Source: Labia minor (lineage: Eukaryota; Arthropoda; Insecta; Dermaptera; Spongiphoridae). From it: 64,000 bases of DNA. The translations under genes and the position numbers were made by a program. The stretch covers positions 40,727,851 to 40,791,850 of the forward strand of contig OY720350.1 of assembly GCA_963082975.1 (NCBI GenBank). Reading direction: 5' to 3'. How positions within the stretch are numbered: position 1 is the stretch's first letter; each line of letters starts with the position of its first letter. This document shows positions 34,221 to 44,852 of the stretch, one piece after another. A model generated the notes under the pieces. It was not told the origin of the DNA and searched no databases. It worked only from the letters and a program-made list of their open reading frames with translations.

Positions 34221-34390
34221 GATCTATGAAACTGGAAATTTCTTGGCACTAACTACCACACTCTATCCTGAGTAATCTCCACCCACCTCCTTCCATCCCT
34301 TAAGTCACTCTTGACATTGTCTTCTCACCTCATCTTTGGTCTAACAATCGGTGGCCTTCCAAATATCTCCCCATAAACAAGTTAAATACT
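34221..34390 (-). pseudogene. LINE (RTE/CR1-like) 3' tail fragment
   Basis: The minus strand reads GEIFGRPPIVRPKMR, EDNVKSDLRDGRRWVEITQD and LVPRNFQF in broken frames. This matches the GRP--RP--RW-DNV--DLR---W-EIAQDR----LV-AA pattern at the end of LINE polymerases. It is distinct from the copy at 25441. Insertion or deletion joined it to the truncated A element. Confidence 0.7.
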
Positions 34391-35246
34391 TAATTAAGAT
34401 AAACTATTTTATTCTTATCAGACAAGCAATTTATTTCATGGAGTTTAAATAAATATTATTTTTGTATTCAATTACATTTTATTGCATGTGTGTGTTTTTT
34501 ATTGTAATTAGGTGAGCAGCCGTGAGGAATAATGTTAATCAGTGAATGTAAAGGTAGAGGGTCAAAAAGGGGAAGCGGGAGGATGACTTGATGGTCAAGG
34601 AAGGAAACATCAGAAGACATTCCACGAATGTTTCTTGTCGATCCAACCACTCCTTCCCTCCAAAAGGGACACAATGACTCTATTTTTAGTGGTTCTTGCC
34701 TTTTATGATTCTCTGACTCTGACAATGATCTTCGTGATTCATGTCAGTGAAAGATACCGCATAAAAAGAGATTAAGTGACAACCAAAAAACATTAACGGA
34801 TATTAGATGATTTATTTAAATCTTAATAATATATTTTGAAAAATAACATAAAAAAAAAATTTCAATTTAATATTTGTTAAAAAAATCTTTGTTAAAATTT
34901 ACTTGAAAATAACATAATTATAAAAATTCAAAGATGGAATTCTAATTAGTAAAATATTATTAATTCATTAAATATTTTTTTTTAATAATAACTTATTTAA
35001 TATCACAATCTTTGAATATTCTGAAGTTATTTATTTATTTTAGATTTCATTTAAGATATACATATAAGATATACATATATAGACACAATTCATAAACAAT
35101 TTAAACAATATTTTAAATTATATATATATACAAATATTAGAGGTTCTCAAAATATATTGTTTTTACATCTAGTGACTGTAGAATGCATGACTAAAAATTA
35201 TTGAAAAAACTTTCATTTTCTTTACAAAATTTGTATTTTTATTTTT
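34391..35246. other. Mixed stretch
   Basis: Positions 34480-34760 form a moderately GC-rich single-copy island. The 85-codon minus frame there has no recognisable domain. The remainder is AT-rich. Confidence 0.4.
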
Positions 35247-35338
35247 ACTATCTCGTCAGAAAATTTTCGATGTCGAGATTTTGATGTTTTTATACGTTTT
35301 GAAGGTCCCTAAGTCATTTTCACTCTGACTGAGAACAA

Positions 35339-35369
<31 letters not shown>

Positions 35370-35616
35370 GTGTGTGTGAGTGTGTGTGTATGTAGACAAG
35401 ATTACGCAAAAACGGTTTGAGCTAAAATCATGAAATTTGGTACAGGAGCATTATTCAAAATTCGTACATTTCTATCAACTTTTCAGAAATGTAGCTCATC
35501 GGGAAGTGGGTCATTACCTACCACGCTTTCACTTTTTTCCTCTAAACTAACCGTAAAAATAAAGATATAGCTTTGATAGTTTTTCACATGATTAAAAATT
35601 GTGTAAAACTGCTATA

Positions 35617-36513
35617 CGAGGTCTTTCCGGAAAGTATCGGGCCTACCTTTATATCTCCGCGCTGGCGTTATTCTGGATCATCGGGCGGGTGGCATCCTTC
35701 GAAGTAATCCCCACTTCCAGCGATGTTTCCACTTCTCGAAACAATCCTGGAACCCGCTTTTAAGGATGGTCTTGAGAATGCTCGTCGCATTATTTTGAAC
35801 CGTCGTTTTGTCATCGAATCGCTGTTCTTTGAGTGTTTTTTTGAGTTTTGGAAACAGCTAAAAGTTTCAAGAGGCTATGCCGGGACTGTACGGAGGTTGT
35901 CGAAGCAATGTGATACTGTGTTTACTCAGAAAGTGCTGCACAAGATTCGATGAATGCGCTGGCGCATTATCGTGATGTAGAAGCCAGTCACCACATGACC
36001 AAAAGTGCGGGCGTTTTCTTCTCACTGCTTCACGCAAACGTTTCAAAATTTGAACATAATATTCTTTATTGATTATTTAACCTGGCGGTGCATATTCGTG
36101 GTGCCCAACACCTTCACAATCGAGGAAAACAATCGAGAACGAGAATCACTATCAAAAGAAGTGCGGCCTCCTTTGAAACGATTATACCACTTTTATTCCT
36201 GTTTTGATCATACACTCATTCCCAAAGGCCTTCTGCATTATCTAAATAGTTTCCGAATTCGATTTTCCGATGCGAAAACAAAATTTGATGCAAATTCGTT
36301 GATCTTGTTTTTCAGTCATTTTTAACAATCACAAAATCCGCCGAACTCAAAAACAGCTTTGTAAACAAAGACACGCTGCACGTTCGGCAGATATCAGCAA
36401 GCAACCGATAGGTTCGTGAGGCTTTTCTTTTGACGTTCATGCCCCGCAAAAGTCGCTCGAACACATGGCGAAGAAATATAAAGGTAGGCCCAATACTTTC
36501 CTGACAGACCTCG
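35617..36513 (-). mobile_element. Mariner element, internally deleted, nested
   Basis: Ends CGAGGTCTTTCCGGAAAGTA and the imperfect inverse TACTTTCCTGACAGACCTCG are flanked by TA at 35615-35616 and 36514-36515. At 897 bp it is about 400 bp shorter than a full mariner. It carries a degenerate transposase on the minus strand. It is a different mariner lineage from those at 6798 and 30520, judged by the terminal repeats. Confidence 0.92.
35700..36324 (-). pseudogene. Mariner transposase pseudogene
   Basis: From the minus-strand ATG near 36324 it reads MTEKQDQRICIKFCFRIGKS, a stop, then MQKAFGNECM and, one frame over, YNRFKGGRTSFDSDSRSR, the mariner N-terminal DNA-binding region. After a deletion it continues INKEYYVQILKRLREAVRRK, PHFWSCGDWLLHHDNAPAH and the beginning of the C-terminal PYSP-type block with several substitutions. 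HHDN keeps the second aspartate of the mariner catalytic DDD triad. The segment holding the first aspartate is deleted. Stops and frameshifts are present, so it is inactive. Plus-strand frames at 35723 and 36005 are antisense shadows. Confidence 0.88.
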
Positions 36514-36756
36514 TATATAGAATTTCACCTTGATTAAATCGCTGAAAGTACCGGAATTAATTTTTCAACACGACTGCAAATCACGCACCAGCACGTTCCG
36601 TGGTGCTATCAACAAAGAGTCAAACACCTGCTTGTTTAATATATATTTATTAATTTTAATTTATAATTTATAATTTTAATTAAATTTAATTTAAATATAA
36701 TATATGTTAATTTAACCAATTCAAATTGCAAGATAGTCAAGTCAAAGTCACTCCAG

Positions 36757-37462
36757 AATTTTGTTTTAATGTTATAAGCCAAACTATTTATTTCAGAGAC
36801 CTAGTTAAGTAATTGTTTAAAATGATATGGATCATGTTCATTTAATGTTAATATTTAAGTATGTCTACTAAAGTGGTTAACCAATTTTTCCTCGGGTTAT
36901 GTCCTCCAAAATCATCCATCCAAGATTTTGAATAGTTATTTTAATAGATCTATTATTGATCATTATATCATGTATAAAATAAAATAATATTTATATTTTA
37001 TCTATTTACAAATCCACCTTCTATGAAACTTTTTTATATTTAAATTTACATTACATAAACATTTATTTTTCTATCATGGTTATCATGAACATAATCGATA
37101 TTCAAGGGATAACACAAAAAAAAAATATCTGAATTATGAAAAATAGATAAAATTGAAATACAGAAATTCAGTTTTAAATAATACAAGTTTGAGATATACT
37201 TTTGAGATGTGTTCAATCGCATGAGATGTTGATATTTTATTAATTTAGTTTATCAATTTTTCAAAAAATGTGATAATTTGTAACAAACCAACTAAAAACT
37301 TTCTAAAGAATTTACGTTAAAAAAATAAAATGAATATTTTGTCAAATCTTATGTTATCATTGCAGGACTAAGTAATAAATATTCAATAGGCCTTTGCAGA
37401 TCGATATAGACACATTTTGTATCCAAACAATTGAATAAATTTACTTTTATTCTTTTCTTCTT
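36757..37462. other. AT-rich intergenic stretch
   Basis: Nothing recognised. Confidence 0.5.
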
Positions 37463-37731
37463 AAGGTGCCGTCTCCGTTTCGGAGTTTGGCTATCATCAT
37501 GACTAGGATAGCCTTAGAAGCTGCCCAGCCATGATAATTTTTCTTGGGAATGTTAATGCGGTGGTTTCCCGTTGCCTTCCGCATGTATAGAACCAGGAAC
37601 TGACAGTTCCTGGAGCCAGAGGCAGCTGATGTTAAATTGAATTTTATTAGAAAAATTTGTTCTTAGTTGGAATCGAACGCCGACTTCTTGTGTAGAAAAT
37701 TGTTATGCTACACGCTCGGCTAGCTGCCTCC
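37463..37731 (-). mobile_element. tRNA-derived SINE with different body
   Basis: On the minus strand it starts GGAGGCAGCTAGCCGAGCGT, with B-box CGTTCGATTCC near 37675. The first 130 or so bases follow the SINE at 13868. The body then departs: CAGGAACTGTCAGTTCCTGG, a perfect palindrome near 37594-37613, then GGCAACGGGAAACCACCGC and AAACTCCGAAACGGAGAC, a second hairpin. Two SINE subfamilies therefore share a head but not a tail. Confidence 0.75.
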
Positions 37732-38039
37732 TTTTAAATGAATTTTAAAATACAAACAAAATCATTAAATATTTAAAAAAAAAATCGAATTACATCTTTT
37801 AATGTACAATCTATGTATTTTTTTTATATAAATAATAAATTTGGCGTGACACCACAACAAATCAAATGAAAATATTTTGATTAATAAATACTGATACAGA
37901 TAGAATCAATATCGAAATGTGATTGAAATATTTATATTTTAACGTAATCTTTTACAAATACCAACCTGTTCTTAGAGGAGAGGTAATAAAAATTTGTTAT
38001 ATTATTATACTCCTATATATCTGTTATCGAATTAGAGTG
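37732..38039. other. AT-rich intergenic stretch
   Basis: Nothing recognised. Confidence 0.45.
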
Positions 38040-38420
38040 AATCACATTATCGACGTGACGATCTCTTTCTGGATGAACTGATTTTTCCCATAATCTCGAT
38101 TGAATCAACGAACCAAATCGATTTCCCCGGGACACCATTTGCTCCCGGGTAAAGGAAGGGTTTTCCAAGAAGGTGGCTGACTCTCTACGCCCGGGTAGGG
38201 CCCGAAGGGCGTATTAAAAAAAAACAAAAAAAAAAGACTCCCTGGTACGGCGTCGTTGAGTCTCTCTCCATCCCAGACATTCTGACTCCGTTGAAGATGA
38301 AAAGACCCGCGTTAAAGGGGGGGCGTTTATTAGATGACCCCGAAAGGATCGCTTATGACCTCTTAAACATTTCATAAAAACGTTCTCCCCACCTCATTCT
38401 CCGCTCTTTTCTTTCATTCT
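38040..38420. other. GC-richer island with two strong hairpins
   Basis: Single-copy mixed-composition sequence. CCCGGGA at 38126 pairs with TCCCGGG at 38143 (7 bp, 10-base loop). TACGCCC at 38186 pairs with GGGCGTA at 38207 (7 bp, with an inner GGG/CCC pairing), followed by a run of A. Further right are GGGGGGGCGTTTATTAG (38317) and GCTTATGACCTC (38351). No coding frame of note. It might be a structured RNA, an insulator-like or an enhancer-like element. No decision is possible here. Confidence 0.4.
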
Positions 38421-38974
38421 TCTTTTTTTTTGTAACTATATTGGTTTAAACCCTGACTTGAAACTCATTATAAAACATCTTTTCGTTCTTCGACTATTAA
38501 AATAAAAAAAAAAAAATACAGAAATTCATATCTCCAAAATGAAAGAGAAGAGAACAACTGACGGCTAAGAATATTGATGGGCTTGGAATTGTTTTTGTTA
38601 CTTTATAATTTGTGCAATGAGAAGAAAGGCAGAGGGCGGTTCTTTCATTAGAAACATGATCAGAAAAGAAAAAAAAATATTAATAATAATAATAATAGTA
38701 AATGATTTATTGATATTATTTGTTTCTTCAATTCAAAGAAATCAAAATCAAAATTCATTCTGAAAATTATTAATTGATGATCTCAGTCACAATTTATTTG
38801 CAACATAAATATAACTATACATTCAAATAATGAATGGGATAATTAAATTTTTAGATTTGTTCATACACAACTTTTCTTAAATATAATTCTTTTGAATGTT
38901 TTTTTTTTTAATATAATATTTATATTTATAATAAATAATTATGACGATTTGCACATCCCCTTCCCTCTCTTTTT
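38421..38974. other. AT-rich intergenic stretch
   Basis: Nothing recognised. Confidence 0.5.
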
Positions 38975-39609
38975 ACTATCTCACCAGAGATAGTATTGAG
39001 ATCAAGAAAATTTTCGATGTCGAGATTTTGATGTTTTTATACGTTTTGAAGGTTCCTGAATCATTTTTACCGACCGACGATAGTAAGGGAGGTATTGTTA
39101 CTAATTGTATGGTTGAGAAAAAATGTCTGTTTGTGTGTGTGTGTGTGTAGACAAGATTATGCAAAAACGGTTTGAGCTAGATTCATGAAATTTGGTATTC
39201 CGGCAGTATTCAAAATTCGTAGTTTTTTATCAACTTTTGAGAAATGTAGCTCAACCGGAAGAGAGTCATTACCTACAACGTTTTGATTTTTTTTCATCTA
39301 AAGTGACCGTAAAAATAAATATATATGTTTGTTATAATTTTTCACATGATTAAAAATTGTATAAAACTGCTATATATAGAATTTCAGCTTGATTGAATCT
39401 CTGAAAGTACCAGAATTAATTTTTTAACACTGCAAATCACGCGCCAACACGTGACGGTGCCTTCAACAAAGAGGCAAACACGCGCTGGTTTATTAAATAT
39501 TATTTATTAATTTTAATTTATAATTTAATTAATTAAATTAAATTTAAATATAATATATGTTATTTAATCCAATTCAAATTTGCGAGATAGTCGAGTGGAG
39601 ACACTCCAG
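38975..39609 (+). mobile_element. Helentron-like family A copy carrying a family B terminus
   Basis: It is complete at both ends (ACTATCTCACCAGAGATAG; CGAGATAGT plus hairpin GAGTG-GAGA-CACTC). Between GAATCATTTT and the ACTAA...GGTTGAGAAA block it contains ACCGACCGACGATAGTAAGG and about 11 further bases (39070-39100), the first 31 bases of family B. The A sequence resumes after a short scramble. The CACGTGACG block lost three bases relative to other copies. Confidence 0.88.
39070..39100 (+). mobile_element. Family B 5' terminus remnant inside family A
   Basis: Exact match to the first 31 bases of the B copies at 28683 and 31389, placed after a T run. This fits a B insertion at a T-T site followed by loss of the rest, or an aborted replicative event that left only the 5' end. 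Confidence 0.85.
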
Positions 39610-40284
39610 CTTTTTTTTATATTGAAAGTATTTACAAATTTTAATCTTTTTCAAATGAACAACTTATGAAACAATTTGCGATAAAGACAAACAAATAATT
39701 TCTGTAATAATAAATTTTATTGAGAAATTTTTGTCCTAATTGACTTCTTTATGTTTGTTTTACTCTTTTTTATTTTTGTACATTATTATTAAGGAAATTG
39801 TTATTTATTAATAAGAATCTCTTTTTTTCAATTATATAAATATATTATTTGTATTTATATATAAAATATTTGTTTCATTTTTCTACCTATATATTTATAT
39901 ATTTTTGAGTAAGAGTAATTAAATATATATATGATAGAAAAGTTATAGTTTTATTAAGGTGCCCCTTTAAAAAATTATATTCTAGCTACATCGCTAATTT
40001 TTAGAAAATTTTGAAGTTTGTTTCAATAATTAAAAATAAAATATTTTATTTATAAAATAATATATCATGTATGGATCTCCTTAGTTATTTCAGAGATCAT
40101 ATTTGCAGTTCAGTTTTCAATCATAATTTTTATTGCACCCCCTACCCATCCCTTACAATAAAAGTTCATGTATTGAATATTTTGTATACTGCATTTAAAT
40201 TATTTCTAATGGCAAGACAAGAGATTTTTTTATGTGTTTGTGGGTTTTTTTGTTTCATTCAATTTCTTAATTATTTTAAATGCT
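39610..40284. other. AT-rich intergenic stretch
   Basis: Nothing recognised. The 71-codon frame at 40071-40286 is AT-biased with no signature. Confidence 0.5.
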
Positions 40285-40340
40285 AAATTCTCGTGCACCT
40301 CAAGTGTGGGGGAGGGGTGCACAGTTTGAAAATCGCTGTT
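40285..40340. mobile_element. Possible hAT end fragment
   Basis: GGGGGAGGGGTGCACAGTTTG followed by AAAATCGCTG resembles the inner and outer parts of a hAT terminus (CAGCGATTTTCAAACTGTGC in the other orientation). No partner end or duplication found. Confidence 0.35.
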
Positions 40341-40901
40341 GGATTTTATTAACTGTTTATATACATTTTCTTCAGTGGCGCAACCAGGGGGGGGTTTTGG
40401 GGGTTAAAACCCCCCCCCAGGAGAGAAAAAAAATAATAATTGCTGTATATTCAGTGGCGCAACCAGGGGGGGTTTTGGGGGTTAAAACCCCCAGGAGAGA
40501 AAAAAAAAATTGCTGTATATTATGTTTTCAAATAGAAAAGAAAAAAAATTCTTAAAATATAACTTAGTGTATAATAAAAAAGTTTTTTTTTATTAATACA
40601 TGTGGAAATTGATACCGAGGTCAAGGGATGTTTCGAGCTCCTCACTCCACTTCCTTATCCCTGGTTGTAAAATTTAACAGAGGGATAGCGGAAACGCAGG
40701 CCCTCACCCCCACAGGGCCTTTGGTGACGTCCAGGAGAAAGTCTCCCCCCTTCTCCACCACAACGGGTAGGGCATTTGTAAATAAACCATTTTATAGAAA
40801 TTCGCAAACAAGAAGTTGCTCTATCGAGAACATTTACCCTAGACACCAATTCAACCCCTTCCACATTGCTACATACATTAATTGCTAATTTCATAAAGAT
40901 T

Positions 40902-41113
40902 ATGAAGCGAAGACTAATTTTAGATTTTTTTCAAAATAAGAAAAACTAGAAAGGTAAGATTTAAAATTTTTTTTTAAATTAGTGAATTAATTCTTAAATA
41001 CTTTTCCATTTAAGAATTAGATAGTGAAGCTGGACCTTCAGAAACAACAGATTGTGTTAATAGCAATAGCGAAGAAGACAATAAAGAAATAGTTGATTTC
41101 ACAACTGAAAAGG
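40902..41113 (+). pseudogene. hAT transposase N-terminal exon remnants
   Basis: ATG at 40902 opens MKRRLILDFFQNKKN and then a stop. A peptide starting MKR-...-DFF-- is typical of the first exon of TTF/ZMYM-type hAT transposases. GTAAGATT follows at 40957, a good donor. After an intron-like gap, TTTCCATTTAAG precedes ELDSEAGPSETTDCVNSNSE and EDNKEIVDFTTEK (about 41018-41111), an acidic S/E-rich segment ending at AAG|GTTAAT, another donor-like junction. The rest of the transposase is missing. The in-frame stop makes this a relic. Confidence 0.5.
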
Positions 41114-41144
41114 TTAATTTTTTTTATTTGTTTATATATATTAA

Positions 41145-41257
41145 CCCATTTGTAGAGCCAGCGTTCCCAAATGGGAACATTTATTTTTATACACCAAAAA
41201 CCCTTTCAAAAATATTTTTTTCTATATTTATCTACATGATATCTGGTCACCAATGGG
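41145..41257. mobile_element. Small TTAA-flanked miniature element
   Basis: A 113-bp element with ends CCCATTTGTAGAGCCAG and CTGGTCACCAATGGG, an imperfect inverse pair. It is flanked by TTAA at 41141-41144 and 41258-41261, as for piggyBac insertions. It sits in the intron-like part of the larger hAT element and is therefore younger than it. Confidence 0.75.
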
Positions 41258-41530
41258 TTAAAATCGAATTTCATTTTTTCACGTATCCAGGGAAGAGGCA
41301 GGGGGGGGGGATTCGGGGGAGCTTCAGTTCCCACACATAAAATCTATTTTTTTCTAAATTTTCTTAAGTTTAATTTTTTCAAATTATCCTACCACTACGG
41401 GCGGACGAAAAGCTTTCGACATCTTAAAGTAGTTTATTATAAATAACTCCTTTATTATTAAGTTTAGGTAAAAATGAATATAATGAAACTTTTAGTAAAT
41501 GCGATTTCCTATAAATTTAATACGATAGTA

Positions 41531-41995
41531 CAGAGGTTCTTAAACTGTGGTCCGCGGACCCCTGGGGGTCCGCGAAGCCTTTACTGGGGGTCCGCAAAGC
41601 CATCGTACAGGTGCACGAGAAAATGATGAGTCAGTTAAAACTTCAATTAATATAAAAGAAGCGATGGCATGGCTTTGTGAGGAAACAGAGATCAAATACC
41701 CAAATTCAACGAAATGTGCAAGAAAACTATTGCTACCGTTTCCATCTTCATATTTAGCAGAATTTTCTTTCTTCAATATTATAATTTCTAATAAAATGTG
41801 TTCTACAATATGCAAAAAAATCGTTATTCACCAATCACTGTTAGAAATATCCATCATATATCCTTGTTCTTATGAGATCGTAAGCCAGAAATTAACTAAT
41901 AAAATGACGTAAAGTACCTAAAGTTGGGATGGGGTCCGTCAAAAATTTTTTTTTCAATTGGGGGTCCGCGGAGTACAAATGTTTAAGAACCTCTG
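41531..41995 (+). mobile_element. Second hAT element, nested
   Basis: Ends CAGAGGTTCTTAAACTGTGG and TTTAAGAACCTCTG, subterminal GGTCCGCGGACCCC on the left and GGGGTCCGCGGAG on the right. The exact 8-bp duplication CGATAGTA lies at 41523-41530 and 41996-42003. It lies inside the 2.2-kb hAT and carries a short transposase remnant. Confidence 0.93.
41604..41815 (+). pseudogene. hAT transposase C-terminal remnant
   Basis: The frame includes LLLPFPSSYLAEFSFFNIII, which follows the hAT dimerisation-region pattern FP(S/T)(T/S)YLCE-GFS. The cysteine of that motif is replaced here by alanine and the following helix is lost. The upstream residues (IKEAMAWLCEETEIKYPNST) are not clearly placed. Only about 60 of some 600 residues remain. 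Confidence 0.6.
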
Positions 41996-42820
41996 CGATA
42001 GTATGATAATTCTCATAAAAATCGGAATTTATAAAGAAATTTAATAAAATGTGTTTTGACACCTCTTTAAACTAGCATTACTTATGGTCCCATCTTGTCC
42101 AAAAACAATCCAATCCCCGCCCATCATTCCAAAAAAAACATCTAAATATCAAATCCCAAGATAATATCTCATTTCGTTTAGACTTAATTTTGGTAACGAA
42201 CGGCCGGCCGGATCAAAATTTTTTTTTGCAAGTTTGGATTCAGAACCGTCTGAAAAGTGGAAATCTCGAAGAATCTCGGAGCAAAAATTTTCCGATCATC
42301 GTAAAAGCTATCCTTATTTCATGAGGAAAGCTAAAATGGTTTACTTATAGCTGGAAAAAAATATTTTCTTTCTAAAACTGTGAATACGAGTAAATAAAAT
42401 ACAAAATTTGCCAGATTTTGTAAAATCAGTGTTTCATTTACAAAACTTTTTTAAATATTTAATATAAAAAAAAAAATTTTAATGAAAATTTGTCTTTGAG
42501 TGAGCCCGGGGGGGGGGGGCATAGGAAGGTGGAGCGACTAGTCAAAACCCCCCCCAGGAGCAAATTCTGGTTGCGCCACTGATTTTCTTTTTCTCAATTG
42601 AAAATAGACCACCAATTTCAGATTTCATTATTGTCACTTCATCTTTATTTGCATACATTTTTTCAATCACTTAAATCTTTAATGAAATAATTTCATAAGT
42701 TATAAATCTGTACTTCATGATTTCTAATTATATATTTTAGAATTTCTCAATTAAATTTTGGATTATTTTTTTTCTTATAAAAAAATAACTGTTTAAAAAA
42801 TGACCAGCTAAGCTAGTTAA

Positions 42821-43026
42821 CACACTATGAGCGGGGCGGGTATTTGTACCCGTTGCGGGGACTGCTACTTATAAGCGGGGCGGGTATTTATACCCGTTGC
42901 CACTTATATGAGGGATATATATTAGTTATCGTTTAAAATAAGTAATTTTATATGACACACACACAAGGGAAAATATATATTATATAAGTGGCAACGGGTA
43001 TAAATACCCGCCCCGCTCATAGTGAG
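42821..43026. mobile_element. TTAA-flanked GC-rich miniature element (copy 2)
   Basis: It starts CACACTATGAGCGGGGC and ends GCCCCGCTCATAGTGAG, with TTAA at 42817-42820 and 43027-43030. The subterminal unit CACTTATAAGCGGGGCGG is more complete than in copy 1. One terminal base differs (GTGAG for GTGTG). Confidence 0.9.
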
Positions 43027-43262
43027 TTAAGTTGAACTACAAATTATTGTCAAAAAATAAACAAATAATAAAAATATGTAGATAATATTATATATCCAAA
43101 GATATATTATAATATGACGTTAAACATTTAAAAAATGTTTAATTAAAATTGAATTTAGTTTAGGTTTAATGTCAAAAACAATTTTATTTATTTTAACAAT
43201 TTTTATTTTATATTATTATATAAAACGAATCACTTATACACTCAAATATAGATAAGAATAAG

Positions 43263-43842
43263 CTGGAGTGTCTCCACTCGACTATCTCGCAATTTGAATT
43301 GGATTAAATAACATAATATATTATATTTAAATTAAATTTAATTAATTATCAATTATAAATAATAAATATTAAACCAGCACATGTTTGGCTTTTTGTTGAT
43401 GGCACCACGTCACGTGTTGGCGCGTGAGATTTGCAGTGTTAAAAAATTAATTCTGGTAATTTCAGCGATTCAATCAAGCTGAAATTCTATATATAGCAGT
43501 TTTATACAATTTTTAATCGTGCGAAAAATTATCAAACATATATCTTTATTTTTACGGGCACTTTAGAGGAAAAAAAATCAAAACGTTGTAGGTAATGACC
43601 CTCTTCCGTTTGAGCTACATTTCTCAAAAGTGGATAGAAAACTATGAATTTTGAATAATGCCCATGTACTAAATTTCATCATTCTGGCTCAGATCGTTTT
43701 TGCGTAATCTTGGTTACATACACACACACACACACACACACATACACACAAAATGATTCAGGAACCTTCAAAACGTATAAAAACATCAAAATCTCAACAT
43801 CGAAAATTTTCGTTATCGCAATACTATCTCTTACGAGTTAGT
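43263..43842 (-). mobile_element. Helentron-like family A copy
   Basis: The minus-strand 5' end is mutated (ACTAACTCGTAAGAGATAG). The 3' hairpin and CACGTGACGTGG block are intact. A CA-type microsatellite lies at about 43720-43750 and the block CACTAAGGTTGAGAAAAATG is deleted. Confidence 0.87.
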
Positions 43843-44852
43843 AAAAATAGATTTGATGCTTAAATAGGATCAAGATAAAAACAAATAAGAATAATTATTA
43901 AATTATTATTAAAAAGAAGTAGTTAAATAGATGAAATAAATCTTGTTGCAAATTGATCTTTTTTGTCGAAAGGTGAACTTGAATTGTCCATGAATTGACA
44001 GGTGAATAGAGGAATAAATTAATATAATCGAAGCCTGCCTCATTTTAATCCAATTACATCTGCATTAGTATGACATTAAATATTAATGCAAATTTATGAA
44101 AGCGAAAAAAAAAATTCTTAGAAATAATAATATATCAATTCAGTTTTAATACAAAATTATAATATTGTATTCAAAACAAAAAAAAAGAAAAAAAAAGAAA
44201 ATTTGGGACATAATTTTTCGAGGGATTAATTTAGAAAATTTAAATTAATAAAGATATGTTCAAAGAGTATAAATGTAAAGATTATAACTTAATTAAAATT
44301 GATACGGGTGCCTCTATCAGTGTTAGAATTTATTGCCACCGGGTATTAATCAGGTGGCTATATTCATTCACCATCAATTGATTAAATTTAGATGACACCT
44401 ATTCATTCAATTAAGTTACATCGATGTGATTAAAATAGAATAAAAAAAGAAAAGAAAAATTTTATGTGTTAAATATTATCAAATTATAAAAGCAACATAA
44501 ATAAAACCAAGCAAGTAAAAAAAAATATTATAGTTTAACAAATTTATAATATTGATATTGAATAATTAATTTAAATATAATAAAAATGAAATTAAATAAA
44601 TGAATATATTAAATTAAATAAATTTCTAATTAATAATTAATAAAATTAAATTATCTAATAGAAAATTCAACAAATAATTTAAAATATAAATAATATATTA
44701 AAATACAATAAATTCATAACTTCTAGAGAATAAAAAAATTAAAATTCTTCAAATATAAGAGATAAAAAAAATAGATGACATTAAAATAATAAAAACTAGT
44801 TTAATTTTAAAATATAATAATAATATAATAATAATGCTATAATATAAAAATT
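43843..44852. other. AT-rich stretch with a small mixed segment
   Basis: Positions 44290-44430 are single-copy and less AT-rich (GCCACCGGGTATTAATCAGGTG). The rest is AT-rich with nothing recognised. Confidence 0.45.

Larger units (their letters stand above)
35247..36756 (+). mobile_element. Helentron-like family A copy split by a mariner
   Basis: The left part is 35247-35614 and the right part 36516-36756. The two halves rejoin at CTGCTA/TATATAGAATTTC, exactly as in unbroken A copies. The 5' palindrome is shortened (ACTATCTCGTCAGAAAATTT) and the 3' hairpin is decayed (CAAGTCAAAGTCACTCCAG). The microsatellite near 35340 starts with GTCTGTCTGTCT, the GTCY form. Confidence 0.88.
40373..42581 (+). 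mobile_element. 2.2-kb hAT-type element with two nested elements
   Basis: The ends CAGTGGCGCAACCAGGGGGG and CTGGTTGCGCCACTG are inverse copies, and the 8-bp duplication ATTTTCTT is exact at 40365-40372 and 42582-42589. The left terminus is present twice in tandem (40373 and about 40454, each followed by GGTTTTGGGGGTTAAAACCC). Inside are the probable first exons of a degenerate transposase, a TTAA-flanked miniature element and a second hAT. The CAGTGGCG-type ends fit the hAT lineage whose transposases carry TTF/ZMYM-type zinc fingers. No full transposase remains. Confidence 0.88.

Noticed and set aside
35723-36325. Plus-strand frames of 76 and 106 codons
   Set aside because: They are antisense to the degenerate mariner transposase on the minus strand, which carries the family motifs.
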